From: Oscheius sp. JU75
Taxonomy: Eukaryota > Nematoda > Chromadorea > Rhabditida > Rhabditidae
Length of the DNA: 64,000 nt
NCBI GenBank assembly: GCA_037178855.1
Contig: JASJZC010000003.1
Coordinates: 930,001-994,000, forward strand
Direction: 5' to 3'
Of the stretch, positions 1 to 11,900 are shown in pieces. Under the pieces are notes generated by a model. That model saw only the letters and a list, made by a program, of their open reading frames with translations, had not been told where the DNA came from and ran no database searches. The position numbers and the translations under genes are program-made. Every line of letters begins with the position of its first letter. Within the stretch, counting starts at the first letter, position 1.

Positions 1-3000
1 GTCTCCCTAGGCAACGGATCCAGAGAAAGGGTGAGAGAGGAATCATTTTCAGGTAACTGGAATTAGTAAAATCTCACGAAGCCACACTCTCACACACTTC
101 GGACCGTGAGGGAATATTCTAGCGAGGCGTGAAATCTGAAAAATGAGGGAACAGTCGAACAAACAAGGGTGGACTTGGTGAAGCCCCTGTCTCTCTCCAG
201 TTTCCGCATCGGTAATCCTATCCAAAACAAGAAGATAGTGTGATCTCAAAACTCATTTGCGTCAGAGACTTGTTTTTGGATCTGGGTAACAGCAAAAGAC
301 GTCCCGGGAGGATTAGATAGATCTGAACTAGAGACTGAGAAGAAACCCGGGGAGCTAATGTCACTACCACTGAAAATTGAGTCGAAGGACGCAGCAGTAT
401 GTTTTGAACAGACAGTTGGGACATTTCTCAAGAAATATCTGCAGCTTTAAGCAGTCTAGTATGAGCTAAGTTGTGTCTGAACGTACACTATTCTCTGAGA
501 AAGAAAGAGACAGAACAGCTACATTTTCAAAAACTCATTTGGTAGTCTATCTGACATGGAGTGTAGAAGAATCGTCAAAGAGTCAGGCAAAGACTGGCGC
601 AACTGAATGGTACAGGACGTGTCAATTCCTGTCAACAATTATCCGCTGTCTTGTCAAGACTCCTTCGCTATAAGTCACTCCTACTCGGACCTCTCGTTAG
701 AGTCGTCGCCTTCAACATCGTCTCGTCTACTCGACTATGATAGGATGTACCCGACGACAACCCTTCAGGTCAGTAGCATAGAAAGAGAGACAGAGCGACG
801 CAATGGCAATGCGTAGCCAGGTGGCAAAGAAGACCAATCAGTTCCTTTCGGTCCCAGTATAACCAGCTCAGTTTCCATGCATCCTTCCTTCTCAAAACCC
901 TGAGCTATACCCCTGTTACACACACGGGTGCATAGAAAACCAGCTGCTTGTCCCTCAACAACAGCCCTCTCCTTTTCTCTTCTCTTACTCTGAGCCTGGT
1001 TCCAATAGAAACTGACGTGTTCGGGAAGACTGGGGCCGATTGAGAAAGAGCACGCGGTGGTAAATATTTGGCATTCAGGTGCCAGCACCACACAATCCCA
1101 TGGAGCTCTCTCTCTCTCTATTTTTTGCGTGTTCAACTGCGTCAATTCAGTTTTTGGGACTAGAGATGAGTCGCCTTTATGGCTGAGATCTTTGTTTGTA
1201 GCGACTGTGGACTGGTGTCCTTTCTATCTCTTTCTCTCTCTCTCTCCGATCGAGGGAACAAACATACCTGATCCTATCGTGCCTCCCGAGAACCACCGAT
1301 CTGTTGACTCATTTGCCGACAGTCAGTTTTTTGGTCCTCTGAGCTTCCATTACGATCTCTGTCCCTCAATGCTCGTTCAGTTTCCCTGTAATACCATCTG
1401 TTTACACTCCCAAAGACAGAGACAAGGTCACTTCCTCTCTGACTCCCATTCCTATGTAAATCCTGTTCGGATTGCCTCTTGATATTCTGTTTTCTATGCT
1501 GAGTAATCCATCTGGGAAACACTCCTACTCTGGCGAAAAAATGAACAGTTGAGAGAGAGACGTCACATTTCTCGGATCTCCCTCTCCTTCTCTCCTGCCA
1601 AAAATTGACTGGAAGGGGGCTTGTTTGTGAGTGCGTGTTGCCGAGGCCGAAAGAGTCAGAGGGGAGAGAGAGAGAGTTCTTCTCTCTCCCTATTGCCAGT
1701 TACAGAGCCTACTCTGTGTCTCTGTCCCCGTGGGGGCTGACTCTCTCCTCGGGATTTGTCAACTCTCGTCTCTCTTCTTTGTCCTGACTCTGGCAGTGTT
1801 CGCAAAGAGGGGAAAAAAGAGAGATTCAGCCATTTTCTACCCTCTCTCTCTCTATCTCTTACGTTTCTTTCTGTCTCTCTGTCTCAACCTTGGAACCAGT
1901 CTACCCATTGATAGTGACAGTGACAAGTTATCTTGTGCACGAATTCATGTCCCAGCCGTACAACCTCGGTATACATAATTCATAGTGGTGCTCAACGAGG
2001 GTCTCTCTTTCTCTTTTTTCCTGGTCGCTTGGTCGACCCGGCGCTGACTCTTTGTCTACTCCCGTTGAGTCTAATCATGACGGCTGCTGCTGCTCTTGAG
2101 AGTCGGCCACTTTCGTCAACACAAGGCTCCAAGAGCTAATTTTTGAAACCACGCGAAGTTTTTTTTTGGGGAAGGGTCTTGCATGTCTTTATGTGACCGT
2201 ACTCGCAGTCTCTAATGTTTTTGAGAGGATCGAATATCTCTCTTCCACGGTTCCCGCGCTTTTTTCTTCTTCTAGGCCCCGAGGGAATATTGCCTGAGGA
2301 GCAATAAATGGGCGCCCAATGGCATATAAACAGGAAAAACAGAAGAGCGCAGTGTTAATGGGAGCTAGCTTTTGATGAGGATGGATGGTTTCTTAATCTC
2401 TCTCTCTTTCTATCTTTCTTTCTGTACCTTTTTCTCTTTCAGACACTAATACCTTCCAGTTCCCATGATGCGTCCCTCTTTCTGTTTCCTCCTGCCGAGC
2501 TGCCAAAATTCAATTGTAGTATCCATCCTGGGTCCATTTTGCACTCCTTTGTTTGCTCACGCTCTTTCTAGATATTTCTAGCCTGAAACACTCCATTTTG
2601 GCTTGGATTATTGCAGAAATAAAAACCTTCTTCCATGACTCTCATTGCGGATCCAGGGTCTCGCTCTCCTTTTCTCTTTTTCGCCCCCGTCGCTTTCTCT
2701 CTCTCTGGCCGAGCCTCTCACCAGGCCCTAGCCCCCTCTCTCACACACACACACAAGACACACCAACGCAATAAAACAACAGAAAATGACTGGGGTCTTT
2801 CCCGAATCTCCTCATTTTCACCCTTTTTCTGTCTTCTGTTCTGGTATCCCTATGTTCACAAATTCTACCGCGTCTTTCCCTCATGACCAAGTGGCTAAGA
2901 GGTTCCAAATATTTTCTTTGTTTCTGAAGTTGTAATTTCGATGTGGATCACATTTTAGTGGTCCTTTTGAAGCTGATGACAATCTCAGTCCCATTTCTAT

Positions 3001-3210
3001 TGCCAGTCCTGAGAAAAAACGATAAGTCTAAAAAGGTCCCCTAATCTCGTCTGGTCATCAGCATATGAGCTCATCCTGCATTATTTTCCAGGCTCAACGT
3101 GACTTGCACAGTGTCTAGCATTATTCACTCTTTTCTTGTAGTAGTCGATAAACTGTCTCTCTGTCTTTCTTTCTCTTAACCGGTAGCCTACAGTTCAGTT
3201 CCTTTGATCT

Positions 3211-3212
<2 letters not shown>

Positions 3213-3250
<38 letters not shown>
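3213..3250. repeat. (GA)n microsatellite
   Basis: An almost pure run of GA dinucleotides, continuing into degenerate GAAAGAAAGGGACAGGGATA sequence. A similar short tract occurs at about 5,273-5,296. Confidence 0.9.
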
Positions 3251-3255
<5 letters not shown>

Positions 3256-4559
3256 AAGGGACAGGGATAAGGATAGAGAGATAGAGAGTGTCCAGACCCA
3301 GTCTGAAGACAGATCAGTGCTTCTTGACTACCTACTGCAGTGGGTCATCTACAGTCTCTTAACTATTCCCTTTACTAGGTTATCCCTACAGTTTTGAAAG
3401 TTCCAGTTCCAGTGACTACCGAGTCTGTCTCGGTCTCTTGTCCTGTACTGTTCCCGAATTACTTCCTTTATATTATCTCTCTCTTTGGTACCAGAACCGG
3501 CTCAGTTAGGTCTGAACATGACCATATCGTCGTGACTCTTATCCTGAAGTCATGTCCTATATCCCATCATATCCCCTTTGCTCATTTCCTTCTCGAATCA
3601 GCCTCTCCTTTAGAGATCTACCAATCTGTTCTCCCTCCTCTCGTCTACCCCCGTTCCCAATCAGAAATCCCTCTCTGCAAATCGCACATTTCTTTTTTGC
3701 CTTGGCGCCCAATCGGACAGACAAAAGCGACAAATTTTAGCTAATGTTAGGACAGAGGACCCTAGGATGTTGAGAGTATTTGTGGGTATATGTTGCCGAG
3801 AGAGAGACAATTCGTCGCTCTGACTGATGGATAGTGTTGTGAGCCGATCAGAGAGGACGAAACAGGTGGGCAGCTCCTCCTACGTGAAGAAGGCGGTGTC
3901 TCTCTGTCTCGTCTTTCTGTTTCTCTGTCTCTGTGTCTCTCAGTCTCTCTATCTTTTTGTTTCTCTGACCCATTCCTGATCTCTCTACCATCTCTTTCTT
4001 CGCTTCTTCCCATTACAGAACAGTTTTTCAGAGCTAGGTGTGGCCAACAGTTGCGGCCAGCGCTCTCGCAGCAACACTGTAGTCTCAACTCTTTCTCTGT
4101 GCTCTCTTCAGCTTTCCGTAGAATGTAAGTTTCATTTTTAGGGTTACTGTAACAGTATCGAAGTGGTCCCGCAACAAAACTGCTTGAAATTTGGAAGGAA
4201 CCTAAAATTACTATTGCTTACTGTACCCCAAATTCAAAAGAACAGTGACCAAAACACGACCAACAAAACAGAGTGGAACCTGCATCTCTCCCTGTGTTGT
4301 ATCGTCCCACTACTGGTATCAGGACCGCCAATCGCCTCTCTCTACCTGTCTCTTGACGAAAACATGTTTTCTCCCAAGTACTTTCTACTCCTACCACTTT
4401 CTACCCTGTTAGATTTTTATCATTGTGGGTCCTGCCACGAAAATGTACCATGAACTTATGTCTTACCAGATTAGCAATTGCGCGCCAGAATTCAAGTTTT
4501 GAATAGAGACGCGATAATTCGATATTATCGGCCCCAAGACCTCATTTTCTCCACTTTTC

Positions 4560-4580
4560 ATGTTCTGCAAAGTTGTAGAG
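4560..4580 (+). repeat. Dispersed hairpin motif, copy 1
   Basis: Reads ATGTTCTGCAAAGTTGTAGA and is followed about 20 nt later by a partial inverse, AGAACA. The same core recurs near 8,494, 19,747, 25,019 and 39,746. Confidence 0.5.
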
Positions 4581-6263
4581 CGGAAAAAGGGCTAAAAGTT
4601 TTTAGAACACAAAAAAAATGAGAAATGTCGTCTTGGTCTTGAAAAAATGAATAAACGCAATTGCGTACCTAGGAAAACAGGCGCGGCGGTTGTATTTGAA
4701 CTGTTGAAAGTTTTTTGGCGCCAAAAATTTGGTCAAAAGAGCCGAAATTATTTTTTCCCCGATTCTCTGCCCTGCAATGACAGCCCAAGGATCGAGTTAC
4801 TTCAGCAGAGAGAGATGGCATGTTTGCGCATCATTCCTAAAGAAAATGAGGGACGTTTCGACTAAAAGCTGTCTACCTTTGCTTCATTTTGTCCGAATTT
4901 GGCGGATGATGTTAAAGAGTATCAGCTGCTTCCGGTACTTTCCGGTACCAGTCCTCCCCCAAATTGTTGTTGTTTTGGTAGTGGGCCCCCTAAGAGTCGA
5001 GTTTTCGGCGCTGTTGTTGGCTCTCTCTCTTTCCTCAGCTGCTTATCAATCGCCGGAACGTTATCTTCACTAGGACCCTATAGCCAGCGGCCAGTATTAC
5101 TAGATCGGTGCTGATTTTTGAAATTCCAGGGTAATTTCAAACATTTTAGACTGGGCCCTGTCTGTCTCTCTCCGTACTACTCCACAGCGATAAAACTGAC
5201 CACCCCTGGGGCCTGGTTGTGCTCGCTGTTTACCACTTTCCCTCATTGCCGCGCCAGAGTGAGAGGAAGAGGGAGAGAGAGAGAGAGAGAGAGAGACAGG
5301 GGGAACAACAACAATTTTTCAGCCTCTCCTCCCCTTGTTTTTCGTGTCAACCATTCTTTTTCCTCTCCAGCCAACCCTGCGTCCTTTCGACTTCCCCATA
5401 AAAATCAAGGGTCATTCAGTGGGCGGGGGAAAGAACCTCGGCTACAAAACTTGTTCTCGGAACTTTTGCAACATTTCCCTCATTTCACCATTTCTTCACA
5501 CTTTTCTTCCCTAACATTGTTGCTAAAACTTTATACTCCAATGACCATTTCTGCTCGTCACCTTGGTCAGAGTCACACTATGATAACCATCGATTTTGGG
5601 CCCTAGGGAAAGTCATGAGCTCTTGAAAAATCCTGGAAAACTCGTTTTCCTGGGTTGTTTTTTGTCCTCTCCTCCACCCGACTCCAAATATTTACCACTG
5701 CTGATGACTCCATCCCAAAAATATCACTCTGTATCTCTTTGTTATCGAGGCATGATTCTGAGAAGGAAATGAGAGGGAGTTTCAAACGGAACAATCCGTT
5801 ACCTTCAGATTAGTCTTTTCTCATCATTTTTGAAAGAGAGAGACAGAGATCCTATTTACTTTTGTGCAGGCTCGCTGAGGGAGATCCTGGGGGCACCTAC
5901 GTCAACAAAGCGCTAAAATCACTGCCGCTCTCGTTCTCTGCGAGCGAAAGAGGCAGAGCGAACGCCGTTTCCACTAGCTCAAAACTTTCATACCACGTTT
6001 TATTGTGCTGGGGAATAAAATTTGTTAATTTGTAATGCCAGGCAATACGGATGGTCATCTTTTCCATTTCCCGGTCTCTCTTCTCTACCTCCTTCTGGAT
6101 CTAACTCTTGTTCCTTGGTCTCTCCTCCCCCCGTAGGGTGGTAGAGCGAGAGTTGGAGAGAAAATGATTTGGTCGGGGGACGGGGTAAACACGTTCTGCT
6201 GACAAACACGGGGACACATACTCTTTCTCTTTAGAACTAGTGGTTTGATCCAGGATTCAGGCA

Positions 6264-6413
6264 GAGAGACAGGGAAACAGGGAAACAGAGAGGCATAAAG
6301 ACAGAGGGTCAGGGTGACAGGAGGGGTAGAGAGACATAGCGACAGAGAGACAGTGAGACAGAGACACAGAGAGTGAGAGAGACAGAGGCAGAGAGACAGA
6401 GACTCAGAGTGAA
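6264..6413. repeat. Degenerate GACAGAGA tandem repeat
   Basis: About 150 bp built from variants of an 8-10 bp unit (GACAGAGA, ACAGGGAA, AGACAGAG). The same unit recurs in the Musashi introns near 14,135, 16,438 and 17,075. Confidence 0.8.
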
Positions 6414-7179
6414 TGAAAGAGTTCCGATTCTCTTTTCCAAATTCTTCATTCTCCCTGCCTCTCTGTCCCTTGCAAAACGAAGGTCGCCTTCCCGCCAAAC
6501 CAATGCCATCGACGGAGGGCCGAAAAGGCATCGATTTTGGGAAAGACTGTTCAAAGGCACGCCCCTCCCAGGTCCGAAAACTATTCTCGGTCGGCAGTTC
6601 CCCCATCCATGTGCTAGAAAGAGACAGAGAGGTAGAGAAAGAGTCAGTTTGTATAACTAGTCATTTATCTGATCCACTTCCAGTTTTTCCTGTTAGCTGT
6701 AGCCTTGTCTCTTCTTATTCTCTTACTCACTCTTCTTCTATATTCATTTTGAAGAGTTTTTCCTACTATTTCGCCCTGTTAGAGGAGAGTACCTGTTAAT
6801 TTCAAGTCCCTGTGTACAAAGCTTCAGTTCAGTGTCAGAGATGTACAAATATAATAGGTGAGTCAGTCCTTTGAATGGGTTGAAGGGTCTTGACACGAGG
6901 AATTTACTGTTTTATTTTTTGTGTGACCCGTAGCCCTTTAAATATGGGGTAGCCCGTTTAAAAATACTGAAGGTCGGTAAATTCCTTGCCGGAGAAACGA
7001 TCTATCCACTTTTTAGACGGTTTTAGACCTGAAGATCCAATAATCGAGTTTTCCAATGTTTTGAAAAGCTCTAGCTTTTGATCTTCTCTACAACTGCAAG
7101 AAAAAGCTGAAAAAGTACGTATTCGACCCGAAAAACGATCGCGGCTAGGATGCGGTAGACAACCGCTTGCCGCGCCGCG

Positions 7180-7345
7180 TCTCACCCATACTGTCTCGGC
7201 GTGCCTCGTGCATGACCTCACATCCAGGAGCTCAATCCTCGATCTAGTTTTTAAACTAATCCAACAAGGTTGGTAAATGTTTGGATCCTGTGAAAGCAGC
7301 GGTTAGAACGAAATTTTGGAAAGTCTCCTCTTGATAGGGACAATA
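7180..7345 (+). repeat. ~170-bp dispersed repeat family, copy 1
   Basis: Shares ordered blocks with copies near 8,623, 19,848 and 21,426-21,811: a CTCACCC-TACTGTCTCGGC start, then GATCTAGTTTTTAAACTAATCC, AGGTTGG, GTGAAAGCAG, TTTTGGAAAGTCTCC and a final GACAA. No coding frame is preserved. It is probably a non-autonomous mobile element. Confidence 0.7.
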
Positions 7346-8493
7346 ATGCTTACTTCTTAAACAGTTAGTCCTGTCCTCTCTGAAGGACATATCAATTGTT
7401 GGCCATTCTTCATAAGAACAGTCACGCGGCCAATTTAGGTTCTCGCAAAGAGAACAGACTGTAGTTGTTTTTTGGGCAAAAAACATCTGAGAGAGTGACA
7501 GTAGATTCCGGAGATTGCGTCACGCGAACTAAAGAAAGTACGGGTTAGTGACTCACAGACATCTGTATTCCCCCTCCCTTTAGATGACGTAACTCTCGTA
7601 CACTTCATGCAAAGAACATCCCCGTTCCCTTGCAGCCTTGTTGTAGTTTAGTGATCAAAGATTCCGTGCCTTGTTTGTCTCTCTGTCCCTACCAGAAAAA
7701 TCAATCAAATCTAACCTTGCCATAGCCATTCTTGAATCTTATCTTTCTCCGTCAAGGGAAAGGGGAGATCTATTGTCGCTGCATGTTCGGAAACGAACAT
7801 CCAGGGGGACACCCGTCGCGCACAGAAGGGGACAAGGTGGCCTTGGCAGATCGGAAAAGAAGGCAGGGTTGAATAGAGAGGAGATTGAAATTGATTGTGG
7901 CAGTCACTGTCACTGTCCCTTGTCTCAGGTGTTCCCTGTCGCATGACTCACAAACAACCTCACTCTCCGGGGCAGTTAAGAGGCTCTCTTTGTTGTTGGT
8001 CACATGACCCATGGGCCATTGCATCACGCATCCCCTTTCTTTCTTTCTGAAAACTGTACAGTTTTCCGAGGGAGAGAGAGAGAGAGACCAAAATCAATAC
8101 GACTCTCGATCATACCAACTTGTTTTTCCCCGAGACCCAGTCCCGACCAAGCTCCGGGTAGAGAGGGGCTCTCTCGCGTGTGTTGTTTTCGGCAACCTCA
8201 GTCTCTCTCTTTCTTCCAGCTGGCGATGTTTTTTATAGATTTTACATTCCTAAAATTTGTATCCTTCTTCTAGAACAGTCGAGATGGTACGGGGGAAATC
8301 ATTGATTTCTGTTTTCCAGCGTATAGTTTGCGTCAGCGAAAGACCCCCTCACTCTGTCAATTTGAGCGCCCACTTGCGAAAAGCAGCTGTCTTTGGGCGA
8401 GGGACCGATAAAAAAAAGACAGTACGGGAGAGACTTTAGATGACTGTATCACTGTTTTCAAAGCCATTTTTCTGGTACTTTTCCCAATTTTTC

Positions 8494-8544
8494 ATGTTCT
8501 GCAAAGCTATAAGGCATATCAAGAGCCATTACTTTGCAGAACAT
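8494..8544. repeat. Dispersed hairpin motif, copy 2 (perfect 13-bp inverted repeat)
   Basis: ATGTTCTGCAAAG (8,494-8,506) and its exact reverse complement (8,532-8,544) are separated by 25 nt, so the DNA or RNA can fold into a hairpin. It lies just left of a copy of the 170-bp repeat. Confidence 0.7.
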
Positions 8545-8622
8545 TAAAATTGTTTAAAGTATATCTTGACTTCTAAAAACGCTTTGGAAACGATAGACGC
8601 TTTCGCCACCACGTATAATCTC

Positions 8623-8787
8623 TCTCACCCGTACTGTCTCGGCGCGTCTCGTGCACGACTTTTGCAGCTGTTGATCTATTTTCGATCTAGTTTTTTAAAC
8701 TAATCCACAAAGGTTAATATAAAGTTCGAGCACTGTGAAAGCAGTGGAACGAAATTTTGGAAAGTCTCCCTCGAGGGAGATAACAAG
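8623..8787 (+). repeat. ~170-bp dispersed repeat family, copy 2
   Basis: Has the same block order as the copy at 7,180: CACCCGTACTGTCTCGGC, GATCTAGTTTTTTAAACTAA, GTGAAAGCAGTGG, ATTTTGGAAAGTCTCCC, GAGATAACAAG. It is in the same orientation as that copy. Confidence 0.7.
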
Positions 8788-8940
8788 TTTTTCTGGTACC
8801 TATATGCGGACAATATTGCTTCTCAATCACATAAAAATCCGTCAATCCGGGTCTTGGACCCGCTGCGCGTTAAAATCCGGACGCTTAATGATCGGAACTA
8901 ATTCCTTCCCTGTTTCAGAGGCGTAGTTGGCGTTGGTTTG

Positions 8941-11900
8941 ATGGACGAGCGCAGCGGCTCGACGCAGATGACAACCTCTGCCGGTGGTGGAGCGAGTGGT
9001 GGTGGCGGAGGAAGTCCGGCCACTGACAGTCACGAAGAGGCCAGACTTCATGCCGACTCGGACGATGGAAGTCAGACTCAGGACCCGGGGTAAGTCCTTT
9101 AGCTTTAGGAGTTTTGAAACGGGAGTACGAATCGTCAATCAACAAATGTAGATCCCTAAACTGTATGATTACTGACAGTCTCTTACCAGCTCCGGTTCTT
9201 CGGTCGTCATTACAAACCAAGAGATAGTCTTATCCAGAGAGACAGAGCAAGACTTTGACAGAATGACCACCCGATGATAGTTTGACCAACTGGTATTGAG
9301 TGTTGTGACGCCTTGACCACCTTCTTTAGGCTGTCACCTAGAAGATAGAGGCAGAGAGTAACTGACCAGAACCAGAGTCTATCAAGGAGTACTGATATGA
9401 CATAGATATACAGAGAGGGTGGATCAGAAAATTCTGGTGGTAGGACAAAATATCTTAATCGAATATTTTTGGTAGTCATATGACAGACGTGCCTCTGGTA
9501 CCCATAGGATCTGGTGAGACATCCCTGACATCTAACCTTCCCTCACCCTTACTCTATAGATCAAAATTCGCCCTAATCGCCCCCTAATCCTTATTAAAGA
9601 TCAAGTCTGTTTTTCAAACTGATCTGCCTTTCGAATAACACATGTGACCAGCTTTGAATCCTGGTCATGCGCGCCAGGTTTGTAAGCCTTCGAAACTTTT
9701 CTCGACTCTCTCCCCATCGTTCAGTTCCCGTCAGCGTTCGCGCCATCAACTTGTTTTTTGGAAGTCCCGATCTCTGATCTGCCAGTTTCGACCCTGGTTG
9801 CAAGGCACTAAAGCTCAATTTGGGGAGGGGAAGGAAGAGGATGATAACAAACAAGCAAGTAAGGGAGTAGGTCTATATGTCTCTCTGTCAATTTGTCTCT
9901 CTGTCCCATTCGGATATTTAAAAAATGATGGTCGAGTTGTTATGGTAATGATGGTCTCTCGCCCTCCCCGATTCTCAGTGACCATCTGTTATGGGACAAG
10001 CGCGTTTTTTCTCATCTTTTTCCCTCCAGCACCCAGATGTGCTGACGTAAAACAGATAGAGACCATTTTCGAAATCTGCTTCCCTACCTCGCTCTCTACC
10101 CTATTCTGATCAAAAACAAGCTCTGTTTAGATGAAATAGGAGACAGACCAGCTCTTTGCCTCTTTCTAGTCCTGCCTCTTACTCTGTAAAGATAGGTTCT
10201 GCCTCCAAGAAATCTTTCTATATCTTTGTCTCTCTCCTACTGACTCATGCCGTTTAGCTGTCTCTTGCACAGTAGATATGATTCCTGTCTCTTGACTACC
10301 TTTTGATCCTTTACTTTCTTCCAAAGATCTGACTCTTGTTTTGTCCTGACACCTCACAGTCACCTTCCACTAACTCTGTACTCTTCCTCAGTCCTGTTCT
10401 CTGTCTATCTCTCTCCTTATCCATCCCGTCTGCCCAATATTTCCCACTCTAATGACGTACTTTTTTCCCAATTCATGTGAAAAATCGTGCATCAAACAAA
10501 CAAATTAAGTTCATTTGCACGTTATTCATGTGATGTGTTTATACTACGTCGAGGAAAATGTGTGAACACGCGTTGCCAAGGAACACGGGAATGGGTGGAG
10601 AGAAAAAAAAAATGGTAAACAAGGCAATATCAAACCTTTCGGTTTCTCTCTTTCTGTCTCTCTGTCATTCCCAATTTCCTTATTATTTTCTTATAATAAG
10701 CCCTGATTCATGTTTTTGCTTCTTCATCATTAGAACGCTTCTGAAGGGTTTTTGAAAAAATTATGTCTCTTTTTCTCTCTCTCTCTCTCATAGTCTTCCA
10801 AAACACTGTTCTAGAAATGTTGACTGACGATTCGGACTCTGAAAACATTGAAAACTCTTTAATGGAGCCAAGGAGCTTCGCAAACAGTTGGCTGAGTTTC
10901 AGCCTGAGGTTTGGGAAAGAGACCGGAGACAATTCTATAACCGTTCGTTTCAGTAAGATGTTCATCGGAGGACTGAGCTGGCAGACGACGGCCGAAGGCC
11001 TCCGTGACTACTTCAGTAAATTCGGTGAAGTTAACGAGTGTATGGTTATGCGGGATCCTGCTACTAAACGGGCTAGGTGAGTCGAAGAGAGACAGAGTAC
11101 CTTTTTCCGTTTCAGAGGCTTCGGGTTCATAACTTTTGTCGACCCTGCTAGTGTAGATAAGGTGCTAGCTGTTGAAGATCACGAGCTGGATTCGAAGAAG
11201 ATCGATCCGAAGGTCGCCTTTCCTAAGCGAGCTCAGGCCAAGGTACAGTTCTTTCGTTTAAGGGACAGTCACTCTCAAAAGACCCTATGCTCCCCTTCTC
11301 CGGGAAAGGCCATCTGTCAGATCCGCGTAAGGGTGCACGTGTAAGGCAATCCCTATTGCTTAAAGCCCTCCCGACGCTCCCCAATCCTTGCCAATCTATC
11401 AAGTAGAAGAAGAGGCTGGCCCTTCCCTGTCCAATTTGCTCCCCACCGCTCCCTAGGTAGTATGGGTGCGACAGAATGGTCCGAATGACCAGTTCAGAGA
11501 TCTGTACTCCCTGACTGTTTTCCTCCTCTCGACCATGGGCAATTCGTCATAGCGATGGCCTTGTTCAGATAGAAAACACGGCACTTTCTTCCCCTTTGCC
11601 TCACGCTTTCGAGACTCTCTCCCTAAAATTCAATAGCCATGGAGAGCTATTTGATGTAATAGGTGTTAATTGCTGTCTCTCTCACACTCCGTCTATGGGC
11701 AGTTTGCCCAAATCGAAGAGCTGAAGAAAGCCAGAAGAGTTTATGGCCATACTTTAGGATTCTTTTGAGTGTCTCTCTGTTCTGTCTCTCAATAAACTAT
11801 CTCTCTGTCCAATCATGAACTCATTCTCTCCTGGACTCTTTCCAGAACAGTTCAGAGAAGCGTATGAGAAAAAGAGAGAGAGAGACAGGAGACTGGACTG

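Larger units (their letters stand above)
1..8918. other. Gene-poor, CT/GA-rich region upstream of the Musashi gene
   Basis: No open frame here has coding character: the frames are short, rich in S/L/R/E and follow CT- or GA-rich simple sequence on either strand. The stretch holds GAGA tracts, dispersed repeat copies near 7,180 and 8,623, and short hairpins near 4,560 and 8,494, listed separately. It could be promoter and 5' intron of the Musashi gene or plain intergenic DNA. I see no further gene or RNA. Confidence 0.6.

Noticed and set aside
473-8439. Many open frames of 60-160 codons in the first 8.5 kb on both strands
   Set aside because: They follow CT- or GA-rich simple sequence, overlap each other in several frames, and show no motif, splice pattern or codon bias.
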